NCBI GenBank assembly: GCA_964023205.1
Contig: OZ026845.1
Location: forward strand, 9,310,001 to 9,374,000
DNA: 64,000 bases
From: Lutraria lutraria
Lineage: Eukaryota > Mollusca > Bivalvia > Venerida > Mactridae
Direction: 5' to 3'
Of the stretch, positions 12,301 to 23,294 are shown in pieces (positions within the stretch are counted from its first letter, which is position 1; each line of letters begins with the position of its first letter). The notes under the pieces were generated by a model. It had not been told where the DNA came from and made no database searches. It worked only from the letters and a program-made list of their open reading frames with translations. Position numbers and translations under genes: made by a program.

Positions 12301-12877
12301 TTTTCTATCTTTTACCTTCAAATGTGACCTTGACTTTGGAGGTACGGACCAAATCCAAAGTCCAAATTAAGTCAAAGTGGGGTTGGATGATATGTGTGGA
12401 TTGAGAATGGTCATTGGCAACAACTGTATAAGTATTCAAGTGTTCTAGTAAGCGGTGTTGGTGCTAGACAAAACAGTAAAATTTATTTAACCTCATACAT
12501 ATAATCATTCTAAGTCCAAATTAAGTCAAGTTCAAAGTGAGGTTAATTGATATGGAAGGATTGAGAATGGTCATAGGCAACAACTGTATAAGTCTTCAAG
12601 TGTTCTAGTAAGCGGTGTTGGTGCTAGATGAAATGACAAAATCTACGTAACCTTGTACGGATGGATGGACAGGACAATCACTATATTTCACTTGCATCTT
12701 TGAGGCATAGAAAACAACAAGAAAGTCTTATAATCAACCTACAAATAATGCCAAGTTAGGATGTTACAAAATTAATCTAAACCAAGCGTCAAAGAGTTAG
12801 GTAAGATGACTTACCTGAGAATAAATCACTATAGCAACAGATGTCAACACAGTCATGCGTAGTATACATCTCCACAT
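308..12877 (-). CDS. Secreted astacin metalloprotease with EGF-like and ApeC domains (15 exons)
   Basis: Exons, in order: 12815-12877, 12019-12114, 11425-11512, 10752-10807, 9471-9600, 6332-6488, 5645-5705, 4624-4729, 3903-4000, 3317-3440, 2725-2856, 2146-2299, 1681-1796, 1001-1237, 308-504. All junctions are GT-AG, phases agree throughout, and the sum (1815 nt) gives 604 residues. Residues 1-21 form a signal peptide (MWRCILRM start, hydrophobic core, ends YSQ). A Lys-rich propeptide ends in a furin-type RRKKR at 116-120. The astacin (M12A) domain spans about 121-326, with HEIGHLLGLGHE zinc site at 222-233, CYSYVG upstream of it and the SVMHY Met-turn at 278-282. An EGF-like module with six cysteines follows (331-364), then an ApeC domain (about 376-580) with PSGLY, WPAGQYC, GFSEGY, LPDG, FCCRSD and CQKVKG motifs. 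Residues 591-604 are hydrophobic. The donor of exon 14 is the least certain: a stronger GTGAG at 992 would break the frame. Exon 15 also has an internal donor (369-368). The role is inferred: extracellular proteolysis combined with glycan or microbe recognition. Confidence 0.88.
2885..2996. mobile_element. MITE, CAGTACAACCTCTCC family (degenerate copy)
   Basis: Inverted ends read GTGTAACCTCTCCAGAG on the left and, inverted, CAGTACAGCCTATTCAAAG on the right, with the family's internal text GCAACAACCTCC and AAAGGGTGTTGCT. It lies in an intron of the astacin-ApeC gene and is a weaker copy of the elements at 14708, 46500 and 55209. Confidence 0.6.
5995..6054. repeat. 30-bp direct tandem duplication
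   Basis: The unit GTGACCTTGAACTACTGATT plus flanking bases occurs twice head to tail with a 30-bp period, inside an intron. Confidence 0.85.
6150..6215. mobile_element. Fragment of the GGCCTTTATT MITE family
   Basis: It carries GGGTGGCCTTTATTCGGAAG followed by AACACAGGTTTGACAGAATG, matching the right end of the complete TA-flanked copy at 34932-35111. Another partial copy is at 20822-20965. Confidence 0.55.
7303..8652. mobile_element. Non-autonomous element with about 169-bp internal tandem repeats and short TIRs
   Basis: The ends carry ATACCCCCAGAT (near 7310) and its inverse ATCTGGGGGTAT (near 8645). Inside are about seven diverged direct repeats, period roughly 160-170 bp. Each contains AAAGGGCCATAACTCAGTGA, GCATGCACAACTAGGCTTAC, TCTGTGAAGTTTCATTGA and TTGCTGAGAAATTGTCCGGA. 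Similarity between units rises towards the right end. A short (GACC)n run precedes the right terminus. The design matches the pearl/HINE class of bivalve repeats (established as a class; placement here is by structure only). It lies within the long intron between exons 5 and 6 of the astacin-ApeC gene. No ORF for a transposase is present. Confidence 0.7.
9784..9955. repeat. Short minisatellite, AAATCAGAGTGCCTCACTAT units
   Basis: Five or six imperfect copies of AAAATCAGAGTGCCTCACTA followed by a variable CACAA or GACAAACTTTTG tail run directly into the SINE at 9960. The unit length alternates between about 20 and 33 bp. Confidence 0.7.
9960..10225 (+). mobile_element. tRNA-derived SINE (full-length looking)
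   Basis: The head is tRNA-like: GCCTGGCTAGCTCAGTGG contains an A box, AGGTTGTGAGTTTGAACCCC a B box, and the acceptor-like ends GCCTGGC and GCAAGGC could pair. The body CTCCACCTCTGAATTATGTG, GGGGTAGCTTGGCAG and the tail CTGGTTAGGAATAATGTTG then TTAAATAAAAATAA resemble the central and 3' parts of mollusc SINEs. It is intronic to the astacin-ApeC gene. Confidence 0.75.
10365..10490. repeat. Imperfect tandem repeat, TTTTTACTGTCACNGGGTNATAGTA
   Basis: About two and a half units with a period near 52 bp, each with TTTTTTACTGTCAC, GGGTRATAGTA and TTTTTAACAGTATT. Intronic, between exons 4 and 5 of the astacin-ApeC gene. Confidence 0.6.
11052..11305. mobile_element. MITE with about 25-bp TIRs, GC-richer than its surroundings
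   Basis: The left end AGGGTGACAATCCGTAATGT is inverted at the right end as AGGGTGATAGAACGTAATGT. The interior includes CACGCGCTGAGGCGATATTA and GCCTCGGTCGACATTAC and is visibly richer in CpG than the flanking intron. I found no unambiguous target-site duplication and no ORF. Confidence 0.6.
11546..11780. repeat. Dispersed repeat, TTTACTGGACTG family (copy 1)
   Basis: It shares TTTTACCAGACCAAATGAA, CAAATTTACTGGACTG, GACCGCTGACCTTTTCA and GATGGCCATTTTGGTGG with the reverse complement of 34498-34790. It is a dispersed repeat of unknown class, lying in the intron before exon 3 of the astacin-ApeC gene. Confidence 0.6.
12300..12720. repeat. Two-unit tandem repeat (about 152 bp) with GGATGGATGGACAGGAC tail
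   Basis: Two direct units start near 12360 and 12512, each with GTCCAAATTAAGTCAA, GGATTGAGAATGGTCAT, GGCAACAACTGTATAAGT and AGTAAGCGGTGTTGGTGCTA. The GACGGAC-like tail resembles the ends of the elements at 7303-8652 and 30092-30772, so this is probably a truncated non-autonomous element. Confidence 0.65.
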
Positions 12878-14700
12878 ATTGTATAATGATACAATACACT
12901 AACGTACCAACAAGTCTTTGAAGATATGAAATAATGAATTATATGCAGTTAAATCATTAAGTCTTTGAAGAAATTGTAAATTTCCAGAAAAAAGAGACTT
13001 TTTTGTTACCTGTAGATCATGTAGCATAAATTGATGTGTAGGCAGGTAGATTATATGTATATGTTTTCTTTATCAAGACAAGTAAGTCTTTCTTACCAGA
13101 CCTGTTGTGGGTAACAAATAGTGGACACAAAACTGTTTAAAATGAAAAGATAGTTTTAGACTGAAAATCAAGACTTCAGTAGAAATGCATAGCAGGTGAA
13201 TTCATGATACATTTGTTTATTCACAGCAGTACAACGTTAGGTCTCTGTTAGAAATGATATACTAGTAATTAAGTCTTCAAACAATTGCTTGTTGAATTTA
13301 ACATCAATCTTAGCAGAAAATTATTGGTTGTTGATAATTCTGATCTTGTTGTTAACTCAAGTTTTATTTTTACGACAAAACAGAAACAGGGACCAAAAAC
13401 ACTTACATAGTGAAAATGACAAAATTCCATGACACTCATTAGAATAAAAATATCTGGTCTTACTTGAAATTCTGTGAACCATGGCGAGTTTGAAAACATA
13501 TTAAAAACTTGAGTTCATATTGTGTTTAAACGTATATATTCTGTGCAGCATCAATAATTGCTTTTAAATATTCAGCAGTACTAAGTCCAAGTATTACAAT
13601 TATGTTACAATATAAACACATACAATTTGCAAGATAAACACATACAAATGTATAACAATATATGTTAGTAATGAATTGAATCATTACAGTAGAAATTAAC
13701 AAAAATCTATGTACAAATGGTTGATAACAAATTTATAAAGATGTCAAAATAAATAAAATAATTACAATACCTGATATAGAGGTCTAAAATGTCCAATATT
13801 CTTATACTGTATACACCAGCCCCAGTTGTGATATTGTACCATATAGTAGAAGACAATATATACCAGCATAATGTCCACAAGAACACACCCTATCATGTAC
13901 CATTGTATGTCCACAAGAACACACCCAATCAATAGACAATGGTACTGCCTTCCTAAGGCCGTAAAAATCTAGTTTGTTTCTGGTTACCTAACATACCCTA
14001 TTTTTTCCTTCAACCCTAAACTTTTTAATAAGCCCAAGGAACAGTACACCAGCTTTCTACCTGTTTTTACCTTTCTACATGCTTTCAAGAGCAAAAAGAA
14101 AAGGCCTGACTTATCTAAGAAGCCCTCTCTTTAAGTAAGGCATGTAACCAAAGGCTTTTTTCTATGCTAAATCACCTTTTTGTAAGAATGTTTGCTTAGA
14201 GTCACCTGAAGGACGAAACTTAGTGGTTCTCTAAAGCGGCTAAGTGACCTTTTTCTTGCATTACTACATTATCTTTGGCGTTATGTTTCTTGCTAATTAC
14301 TGACAAGTAACATAATTTAAGCCTAAAAACTGGATACACCAAGGATTCATTTAATGTAGCCTTCATTTGATATATTTTACCAGAGATTAAATACAGAGTA
14401 TTTCAAAAGGTGTGAGTAATTCTGGAGAGCAACATTAGCCAATGGATGTATTCTATTTCATAAAATAGATTAAGATTATTGAAATGTATTTCTTAAGTAC
14501 CGCCTCATACATCACACCTACTTAAATAGAATCACTCTAATACAAAGAATGCAGCTGCTTTTAATGAAACAAAAATCAAACCTCTGCCATCAGATTTAAT
14601 ACCACAAAGTAAAGATTTAATTAAAAGATTCATTCCTTAACAATCAATAGTATATTCCAGTACATGCTTATTATCTAAGGCTCAAAACTTTACACATATC
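12878..14700. other. Intergenic DNA upstream of the astacin-ApeC gene
   Basis: I see no coding exon. It would hold the promoter and any 5'UTR exon of the minus-strand gene beginning at 12877. A short direct repeat, ATGTCCACAAGAACACACC, occurs twice near 13867-13930. The 13970-14050 stretch (GTTTCTGGTTACCTAACATA) recurs in degraded form near 25490 and 35640, so it is probably a dispersed repeat. Confidence 0.5.
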
Positions 14701-14707
14701 ATATATA

Positions 14708-14883
14708 CAGTACAACCTCACCAGAGCGACCCTCTCTTGAGCAACATCCTCCCTTCAACAACAGCATGATTTTTCCCCACTGCACAATTTAACAAATAAT
14801 TTAACCTCTCTAAAGCGACACCCTCTCAACAACAACATAATTTTGCTACTCCCAAAGGGTGTTGCTCTGGAGAGGTTGTACTG
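14708..14883. mobile_element. MITE, CAGTACAACCTCTCC family
   Basis: This 176-bp element starts CAGTACAACCTCACCAGAGC and ends, inverted, CAGTACAACCTCTCCAGAGC. It is flanked on both sides by TA, as expected for Tc1/mariner/pogo-type integration (family knowledge). It contains several internal near-copies of its own end (CAACCTC, TAACCTCTCTAAAGCGACA). Related copies are at 2885, 18172, 46500 and 55209. Confidence 0.8.
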
Positions 14884-15548
14884 TACTTTCTCCACTTTTA
14901 CTTATTTTGATACAAAATCTGTATATATTCCCCCCTGTATAACATATTTCTAATCTTCCAAGACAAAAGAGATCACAGCTGATGAATGAAGCATGCAGTA
15001 TCCTCATTTAGTATCATTTATAAAATAAATACGTAGATAATAACATAAAAACAGTATTACCATACTGGTACATCTGTCATTAAGGACAATAATTAACTTC
15101 AATATCTAAGATCACTAATATAGCAGTTTTTTGTTTATATCTTACAGTGAATTCTCAAATGAACCATTCATATTGGTTTACATGTATGTGCCATTTGGTC
15201 CGAGATTTTCTTTAAAAAGAGATTATATTGGTACAAAGACGACTTGAGTGGAAATCCAGAAATAAACTTACAAATCATTTCTAAACAGACACTTTCTAAA
15301 TTCCGTTTCCTGGAATATAGTTGAATGAATCGGCTTAAAACATTACATTAAGTAGTTTGGCTACATCAGCTGCACAGAAATTTTCACACCTGTATTTAAA
15401 GTGCACAATTTCACCATTTTGCACAAGGAAACGCTGGTAAATAAAGACATAGATTTTTGTTTTCATTTTCCTGTTCTAGATTTCCATTCATCCTAAAAAA
15501 AAATAATATGCAAAAATTATAATTGTTACATCTATGAGCACAGTCACA

Positions 15549-15655
15549 CAATCGGCCAATCTCTATCCAGAGTTGTCGTTCCCGCTATGCTCACACTTAT
15601 ATGTGTGAATTGGAAAGGAACGACAACTCTGGGTAAGAGATTGACAATCGGCATG
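15549..15655. repeat. Foldback (hairpin) element
   Basis: Arms CCAGAGTTGTCGTTCC (left) and GGAACGACAACTCTGGG (right) extend to about 30 bp each, including AATCTCT outside, around a loop of about 35 bp. A related single arm, TAGCGGGAACGGCAATTCTG, is at 53782 in the PMVK intron, so this is a dispersed family. Confidence 0.75.
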
Positions 15656-15819
15656 CCGCAAGCCGGACAATCACTTAGCCATGCAAGTAAATCGGTACTT
15701 ATTTTGATAATGATATTTTTTACAGCCAAAAAAATCTATTCACAATAAATTCCAATACAAATATACATTTGTCAGAGATATTTTAGTTTTGAGTTATTTT
15801 CTTTTTGGAGTCAACAAAT

Positions 15820-16004
15820 GAAGACACAGTTAAGTGTTTGTTTGTTCATTGAGTTTTATGCCACTTTTCAACAGTCAGAGTCATATAAAGTGGACAGTTC
15901 TTCTAACCATGCATAGTTCTTGGGAAGAACCAGTACTAGACTCCCATCCTCCGTAAACAACAGTCTACTTTCTCACATAAAGAGACACACAGTTAAGTGT
16001 GTAA
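15820..16004 (-). mobile_element. SINE fragment (GTTGAAAA tail family), reverse orientation
   Basis: It shares CAACAGTCAGAGTCATAT, GGAAGAACCAGTACTAGACT and TACTTTCTCACATAAAGAGA with the fuller copies at 27075 and 28391. The tRNA-like head is missing. Confidence 0.7.
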
Positions 16005-16011
16005 TATGAAA

Positions 16012-16856
16012 CAAGAGGGCCAAGATGGCCCTATATCGCTCACATGACAATCACTGTTCACTTGTTAAAACTTTGGTTAAAACCTAGTTTTTGACCCCAG
16101 ATGACCTATGTTCGAATTTGTCTTACATATCATTAAGACAAACATTCTGACAAGGTTTGGTGAAGATACAATCAAAATTTGACATCTATAGTATTAATAA
16201 GGTTTTCCTAAGACTTGAGCTCGTGACCTAGTTTCTGACCCTAGATGACCCATATTTAAACTTATCCTTAATATAATTGAGATGAACAATCTGACAAGGT
16301 TTGGCCAAGATCCAATTAAAACCATGACATTTAGACTTTTTACAAGATTTTTACCTAAGATTTGACCTGATGACCCAGTTTTTGACCCCAGCTGACCCAT
16401 GTTCAACTTTGACCCACATATCATTGAGGCAAACATTCTGACAAGGTTTGGTGAAGATCCAATCAAAACAGTGACTTCTAGAGTGTTCCAGCAATTTGCC
16501 ATATAGTGACTTAGTTTTACTACGGAAATGACCCATTATCAACCTTGACCTACATATTATTGAAATAAACATTCTGACAAAGTTTCATGAAGATCCAATC
16601 AAAACAGTGATTTCTAAAGTGTTCATAAGGTTTTCCCTTATTTGGCCCTGGTGACCAAGTTTTTGACCCCAATGGCCCAATATCGAACTCGTTCGAGATT
16701 TTGTTGATATTAACGTTCTGACCCGGTTTTGCTAAAATTGGGCTAAAAATGTGGCCCCTAGTTTGTTCACAACATAAAGTTTGACGACTACAGACGGCGG
16801 ACTGAGACTGATCCTAAAAGCTCACCCTGTCACTTTGTGACATGTGAGCTAAAAAT
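16012..16856 (-). mobile_element. Pearl/HINE-like element with tandem GACCC-rich units (family 1)
   Basis: It starts with the hairpin AGAGGGCCAAGATGGCCCT followed by ATATCGCTCACATGACAATC and ends with GTGACATGTGAGCTAAAA. The body is four to five direct units of about 145 bp, each with ACAAGGTTTGGTGAAGATCC, TGACCCAGTTTTTGACCCC and CATATCATTGAGACAAACA. Long frames inside it (for example 16194-16572 minus) are translations of the repeat, not genes. Other copies: 39302, 47620 and the split copy in PMVK intron 1. Confidence 0.75.
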
Positions 16857-18165
16857 GGAACAAAATTCCAAAGGGCTGCTGTGAACTTGACATGGTTTTA
16901 TAGACACGAGACAACATGCCATTATGGTATTTAGCGCCAAATAATTACAAAATCCCATAATAGAATGTAAAGTTTTGATCAAGTTGAAATTGGCTCAATA
17001 CTTTTTCATACTTACGAAGTGAATAAGTGCAGAGTTCAAAGGGCAACTGTGCCCATGACATTTGTATTGGTGACATTGTCCTTAGATAATCATTTTAATC
17101 ATTTGTAACAAATATTTTCTAAATTAATCTAATAAATGCTGGTAAAATATTGAGCTGAACACAAATATCATGTCTGAATATATGCACAAAGTTCAAAGGA
17201 AAACACAGTGACCATGACCTTCTTGCTGTGACTATTTGGCTCATAGTTTTCACAAATTGTCTCCTTATGGTGTTCATTTGTGCCACATCATTATGCCATT
17301 CATTCACTGAGAGTTAAGTTATGAACCAGACATGACTGAAGGATAACAGACCCCAATACAAAAAATTCATTTCAAACCATTAAAACTTGTTTATTTTTCT
17401 CATTGAATATGTAGAATGAACAGAGCCCGTTCCCTTAACTTTTGTTCTTAGTAATTCAAAGTTTGTGTTAGGGTCCGTTACCCTTAATACAATGTCTAGA
17501 CTCATTTAGTGCATATGCATAGGTCCAAAGACATTGTCTATATTGTACTACGAAACAAATTTCACAGATCATCACTCACAAAGTGGTATAATTAAACTTT
17601 CAGTTGTGAACTATAACAAGTGTTTAGACATCTGATAATTGAAGTGTTAATAATATCAATGATATTAAAGGGCATAAAAAGTAGGCCAAGTATGATTCCA
17701 AACTTGTATAAAAATAGTCATATTTGGAGTGACCAGATGCAACTTATGATTGATAAACACCTGTGATAAACATCTTAATTTGGAAGTGAAGCCCTCAATA
17801 TAAACTGGGGTATTTAATTATCCAATTTAATTGGCTCAATATAAACTGGGGTATGTAATGAAAATCATAATAGAAAGACAGGAATTTGACACAGAATGAG
17901 GGTCAGAGAAGAAGAGGTAATCATTCTATCTTTATTATTCTTATAACTAATATCTCTAACAGGAAATATGTGTCACTACCAACTTTACAAAGTACAAATG
18001 TCAAACAAATACTATACAACAAAATAATTTATTTAAATCATAAAACAACATGCTTATCAGATTTGATTTTATACAATTAACTACTTATTAATTAAAATAA
18101 CATGTAAGACAATAATGCATGAAATACTCAAAGAAGGTTTTTAAACATTATAGTGTCATATATAT
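16857..18165. other. Intergenic DNA, nothing recognised
   Basis: I see no coding exon. There is a short direct repeat (CAATATAAACTGGGGTAT, twice near 17797 and 17838). The stretch lies 3' to PHAX and may include its distal 3'UTR. Confidence 0.5.
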
Positions 18166-18171
18166 ATATAC

Positions 18172-18330
18172 GGTACAACCTCTCCAAAACAACATCCTTT
18201 GGCAACAGCAAAATTATGTTGTTCAGAGACTGGTGCTCTACAGAGTTTAATTAATAGTTGAATCATACAGTGGAAAATAATCATGATGTGGTTGCTCAAG
18301 CGGGCTGCTCTGAAGAAATTGTACTGTATC
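18172..18330. mobile_element. MITE, CAGTACAACCTCTCC family (diverged)
   Basis: The left end is CGGTACAACCTCTCCAAAAC and the right end is, inverted, CAGTACAATTTCTTCAGAGC. Internal near-repeats are as in the 14708 copy. Mutations in both termini suggest an old copy. Confidence 0.65.
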
Positions 18331-19064
18331 AGATTTATATATACTTCAGGAGCACATCATTTAACAGACAACACTGGAGCAAAGATCTAGCTATCTCTAA
18401 AAGAGCTTGAAATCCAATTTTACAGAAGACAGGCACAATTTTTGTAGTGATGAAACTTAGTAGGTAGAAATAAGCAGGACTAGATATGGTGTTGCTTATA
18501 AAGCTTATTAACAAGACTTAGTATCAAAGTAACTCTCATGACTTTCCATCATAATAAAGTAGAAATAAAAAAATCACCATATATTCATCATTGACATCAT
18601 TTTACTTTTACTCAGCACTATTATGATTGACATATATATTCAACACACATTATACAAAGTACACAAATACAATAGTTTTTTCACGTTACAAAGATAACCC
18701 TCATAGTACATCGGCATTCTGTGTGTCCCGATGATTCCTTAAAATAACAACAATTATACAGTAAACATGACTTATACATGTATTACACGTAACAAAAAGC
18801 GGAAAGTTGATGTCTATATTCAAATAAACCAAAATACTCCACATTACCATCGTAGAAAAAAAATCATGTCAGTAGATGAGATTTTGAATCAGCATGAAGA
18901 CTGTAATAAAATTTTATAAAAAAGATAGCACATTACAGCAATGTATAAACTTGATAAAAAAAAAATTTGTTATTAATTCTGTGTAAAACATTTTTTTATA
19001 TGTTTGTTCAACAGTTAGTTACACACAATGTAAGACTTAACCAAAGTTTCTAAAATGTCATTAT

Positions 19065-22000
19065 TCATCCATCAATTTCAATATCTACAACATGAGCTTC
19101 TGCGACCTCTAAATCAGTCATATCATCAGCAGGCTTGGATTTATGTGATTTAGATTCTTTAATTAATTTCTTAGCAGCAGCTAGTTCCTCTTCAAAACTG
19201 ACATTATTTGAATTTTTTGAACAACTTTCATCACTGCTAATGTCACTTGAATCAGAATGTTGGTTTGGATATTTTTTCTCAGTGTCTCTATCTTCACTAT
19301 CATCTTGAATTTCTCCATCTTCCATTTGTTCCACACTATCATCTTTCTTTATTGATGGTGACTTTGACCTATCATTATTCTTTTGATTTCGTTTTGCTCT
19401 TTGTGCAGACCTTCTTTTTGCCTTTGCTCTAGTAAACAGATGAAAGTATCATAAGAAAGATGAGTTTGGTAAATATACATCACAACGATTAACTACTATT
19501 ACAAATGTAATTTTATTACTTGAAAATTACAAATAAAATGCAATATTGCTTAGCTAAGGGCATGTTTAGTTCTTACAACTGGGTGATAGATCGATTTGTC
19601 AATGTAAGTTCAGTTTCCATGAGTACTTTCAGTACTTTCATTTGCTATGGGTCATCTTAATACAACAATCAAACAACTTGCAAATCTATATACATAGTAA
19701 TAACACAGAGAGACAAACAGATGTAATGAATTACATTGTTTAATGAATGTAGGTGCAAGCGTTTTGATTTTATAGGCAAGGTTAAAGTTTGGTACAAACA
19801 GACAGACAAACAGAGAGACCAAAAACAATATCTATCGATACGGGGGCATAAAAAGGTTAACATTTGGCAACTTCCAAGCATGCAATAGAATGTACTGGTC
19901 AGTATTTTCATCGTTTAGCCCAATATAGCAATTTCAGATACACTTTTCATAACATAGATGTGTTTTACATGTATAATTATGTTCTTTCTCAATTCAATAG
20001 TAAAGAACATAATACAAATTGATATTATAATATGTAAATGAATAAAATTTAAAATCTTAAAAGAATTTTTACTTCAATATTGACAATCAATTACCTTCCA
20101 CGTCTGTCTTTTTTATGTTTCTTATACTCATCAGCATCTTCTTTAAAGATGAGGGCTTTTACTTTATTGTTGAACTCTGGTTGTTGTTTCAATAAGGTGA
20201 AATACACACCACCTGGTGTCCGACGACGACTACCATCCTAAAATGTACACATCATATAAACACTAGTGATTGTAATCGGTCGATGAAAATTTCGTTGATT
20301 AATCAGAGGCAAAAGTCAAGTGATTAATCAATTAAAACGATTAAATAAGAAATGACCTAGAATGTAAAGACTGCATAACCTTTACAGCCCTTACACCAAA
20401 AGAATAGCACAAAATCAATAAAAATTGAAAAACTTAATGCCTTCATAGATGTTTCAGTAAAATAACATAAAAATATAATTCTGCTGTTGAAAACATGCTG
20501 AACCAGAATTATCTTGCATTTATAAATACAGTTTGAACAGCATTACACCAGTCACTACAGCTTATCAAATCAATCATTTAGGCATTTAAAGTGAAAACCC
20601 TTTCAGCAAAGTGTAAGGTCTGCAGTACTATAGTCAAGAACGACTACTCTGAACAAAATCAAATTTCGTTGATGAAATGGGAGCATCGTCATCGTCAATA
20701 ACTATTTGTCATTGATTAGTTGATTAAATGATTTATCGGAACATCACTAATAAATACTCCTTCATTGACAACAATAAAGTCTGAGCTTTTAGCTATGTGC
20801 AGAAATTCAAACCTGTAAACAAAGGTTACTTTTTGGAAAGACAAAATGTGGCCTTTATTGACTGGTGGCCTTTATTCTGAGGTCAAGTTTGTTCTGAATA
20901 ATCAATGACAGTTTTTCAAATAATGGCCTTTATTAACAGGGTGGCCTTTATTTTGGAGTAGGAGACATAATTCTAATAAAACAATCTTATTTCATGATAA
21001 TCTTTCTGTCTGCACTGATATAATGTAGACACAAATGAAAATGACATAAAGAAATATAATATAACACCTCTCCAAAAACATTTTACTTACAATTGTATAC
21101 ATTCCCCCTGCCTCTTCAATATCTTTTGTTGCTTGGAGTAAACGCAATGCTACAACTTTTCCAAGATGCTCTACAATTCTTTCTGTAATAAAAAACACAT
21201 GATCTTAATCATAATATGCAACAACCCAATTTTTCATCATTTAACAAAACCGTTAAATTTTAGTTAAGTTTTAGACTCTAAATAGTACAAACCATGTAAT
21301 CAAAATATCATTGAAGTGTTTTTACTTTCTGGCGAATAAGACCCTTACACTTTAAATTTCTATCAATTTATTTTTGTTTTAGGGGACAGTGATTTTTTCC
21401 TTATGATGCCGTACTCAAAAAAAGACCAATTCACAACAAACAAAAACTTACAATTTGTATTGAACTTGATGATTTTTACGGCATATTATGAAAAATTATT
21501 TATTTGTAATAAAGCATCAGAATAATCTTATTTGCTCCCAAATAACATAAATTCAACCGTCCCCGCGTCCATGTAATATGTAACCCATGTATTATGCTTG
21601 AAACAATACTGTTAAGTACTCAATTTGCATGGAACATTTGCCTTTTCCATTCAGTTATGTGTAAATTCAAGGTGAATCAATATCAACATTATCTGTCATG
21701 GGGACACAAAGTCAAGTGTCATACAACATGTTACAAGAAAGCTGTCAATGTCTGGAAAAGGACATTGACAGATTTACCGAAACACCGAATGGTTTAACTT
21801 TTGTTTAAACTGGAATTAGAGCAATAATTTGTTGCGTAACACCAAATTCCAAAGGCAGTCATGTGTTTCAAAGTGACTGAAATTAAATATGAATGTTCGT
21901 ATCCAACCCTCACAGCAAGTCAAGTTTGAAGTGACTACAATGATGAATCAAATAAAATGTTTGTGTTTTTTTTACTTTGCAAATGGTAAAGGCTTTAAGA

Positions 22001-23276
22001 AATTATCACTATGTCAACAAAATTACGATGTAATTAAAACTATCAGTGATAACTTTGGGGATAGACATGTAAATTCCTAAAGATATTTGACAACCCAAAT
22101 TTAAACCAAAGACATATTTACATCACTTGAAGAGACACATCAAAAACTACTTATTAGCAACTGTAAATATTGCATTTTGCATTGTCCTATTTTTACAATC
22201 TAAAACAAAATTTCATTTTTTTTTCAAAACTTTCACAGTTTTGATGGTACAGGAAATTTAACAAAATCCAAAAAAAATCACTGTAGTAATTATTATAATA
22301 ATAGGGCAATTATCATATAAATTGAAAAGATCTATCATATTCAAGGAACAAACCAGCATCCTTACCAATCAAGTCAGATTTAGGTTCATTAAGAAAATCA
22401 GCAATCTTTTTCGCAAACATGGTACTTTCCATGTCAACATTAATATCAATTTCTCCAAGACGAGTAGTGGAAACTTTCTTTTCCCCGAGTCTTTTATGAA
22501 CGTCACTGGTATGTTTTCTATCACCACTGAAGTCAGCTCTGCGTTTTCTATTTTTCCTTGATAAATGAGATCTTAAGTCATTATGTTCAATAGGTCTGGA
22601 TACAGTGTCTTCATAATCAATTATACTTCTACCACGACTACTAGCTGTTGTTGAGTCTCCACACTTTGAGTTATCCATGAATGACCAAACTGAGCCTTGT
22701 CCAGATGGTTCATCTCTAGATGGACGATCATCACTGAACTTCTTAGTAAAATCATAACTCTCCACATTTCTTTCATTTATGGACAGTTCATTTGGTTTAT
22801 CCACATTGGCACTAGATGCCAAGGTCTGTGTTAAATCTTGTTCTGTAAGAACAGATCCCCAAACATTGTTTACCTTCTTACTCTGTTGCATAAATTGTCC
22901 AGCATCTCTGTTTGGCTGAGTTTGCATTGGATTTGAGCTTATCATGAGGTCCTTTTGCTTTCTGAAAGATAAATCAGTACAATATATGGACATAATTCAC
23001 ACAATGTAATTTTCTATTTGTATGTACATTCAATCTACATTAAGAATATCATGAAAACAATACAGCTCCCTAGTCTCTGATGCTTCTAGTGACATATTTT
23101 GTATTAATTTAGTGTAACAGTTATGTACTACGGTACCTGAAATATTTTTCTTTTTTCTGTCTCCAGAGTGGTGTATCCTCCTCCCCTTCATCACTATTAT
23201 CATCAGAACTACTGTGTAAACTCGTCTGACTGGATCTGTATCCAACTGGACGATCAGGGTTTGTAAAGTCAGACAT
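19065..23276 (-). CDS. PHAX: PHAX, phosphorylated adaptor for RNA export
   Basis: Coding exons: 23137-23276, 22366-22961, 21091-21182, 20095-20237, 19065-19428. Splice sites are GT-AG, phases agree, and the total of 1335 nt gives 444 residues (vertebrate PHAX is about 390). PHAX bridges capped U snRNA, cap-binding complex and the CRM1-RanGTP exporter in the nucleus (established for the family). Seen here: an acidic start with EDTPLWRQKKEKYFRKQK at about 35-50, and KKVNNVWGSVL at 75-85, the conserved cap-complex/export region. The RNA-binding domain spans about 222-305, running FLNEPKSDLI, IVEHLGKVVALRLLQAT, EEAGGMYTI and DGSRRRTPGGVYFTLLK across the junctions of exons 2-4. A Lys/Arg-rich and then acidic, Ser-rich tail encodes about 324-444. 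An acceptor at 23296-23295 just upstream of the ATG suggests a separate 5'UTR exon. Confidence 0.94.
20822..20965. mobile_element. MITE of the GGCCTTTATT family, intronic in PHAX
   Basis: It repeats GTGGCCTTTATT four times in two pairs around AATCAATGACAGTTTTTCAA, closely matching the middle of the complete copy at 34932-35111. The termini have decayed. It lies in PHAX intron 3. Confidence 0.6.
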
Positions 23277-23294
23277 AGTTCTTAGGTAACTCTA

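Noticed and set aside
16194..16572. Minus-strand frames with repeated VLIGS and LVRMF phrases
   Set aside because: They are translations of the tandem units of a pearl/HINE-like element; the same phrases appear at 40549 and 47656 for the same reason.
21594..22080. Plus-strand frames in PHAX intron 2
   Set aside because: They lie antisense in an intron, lack motifs and end at random stops.
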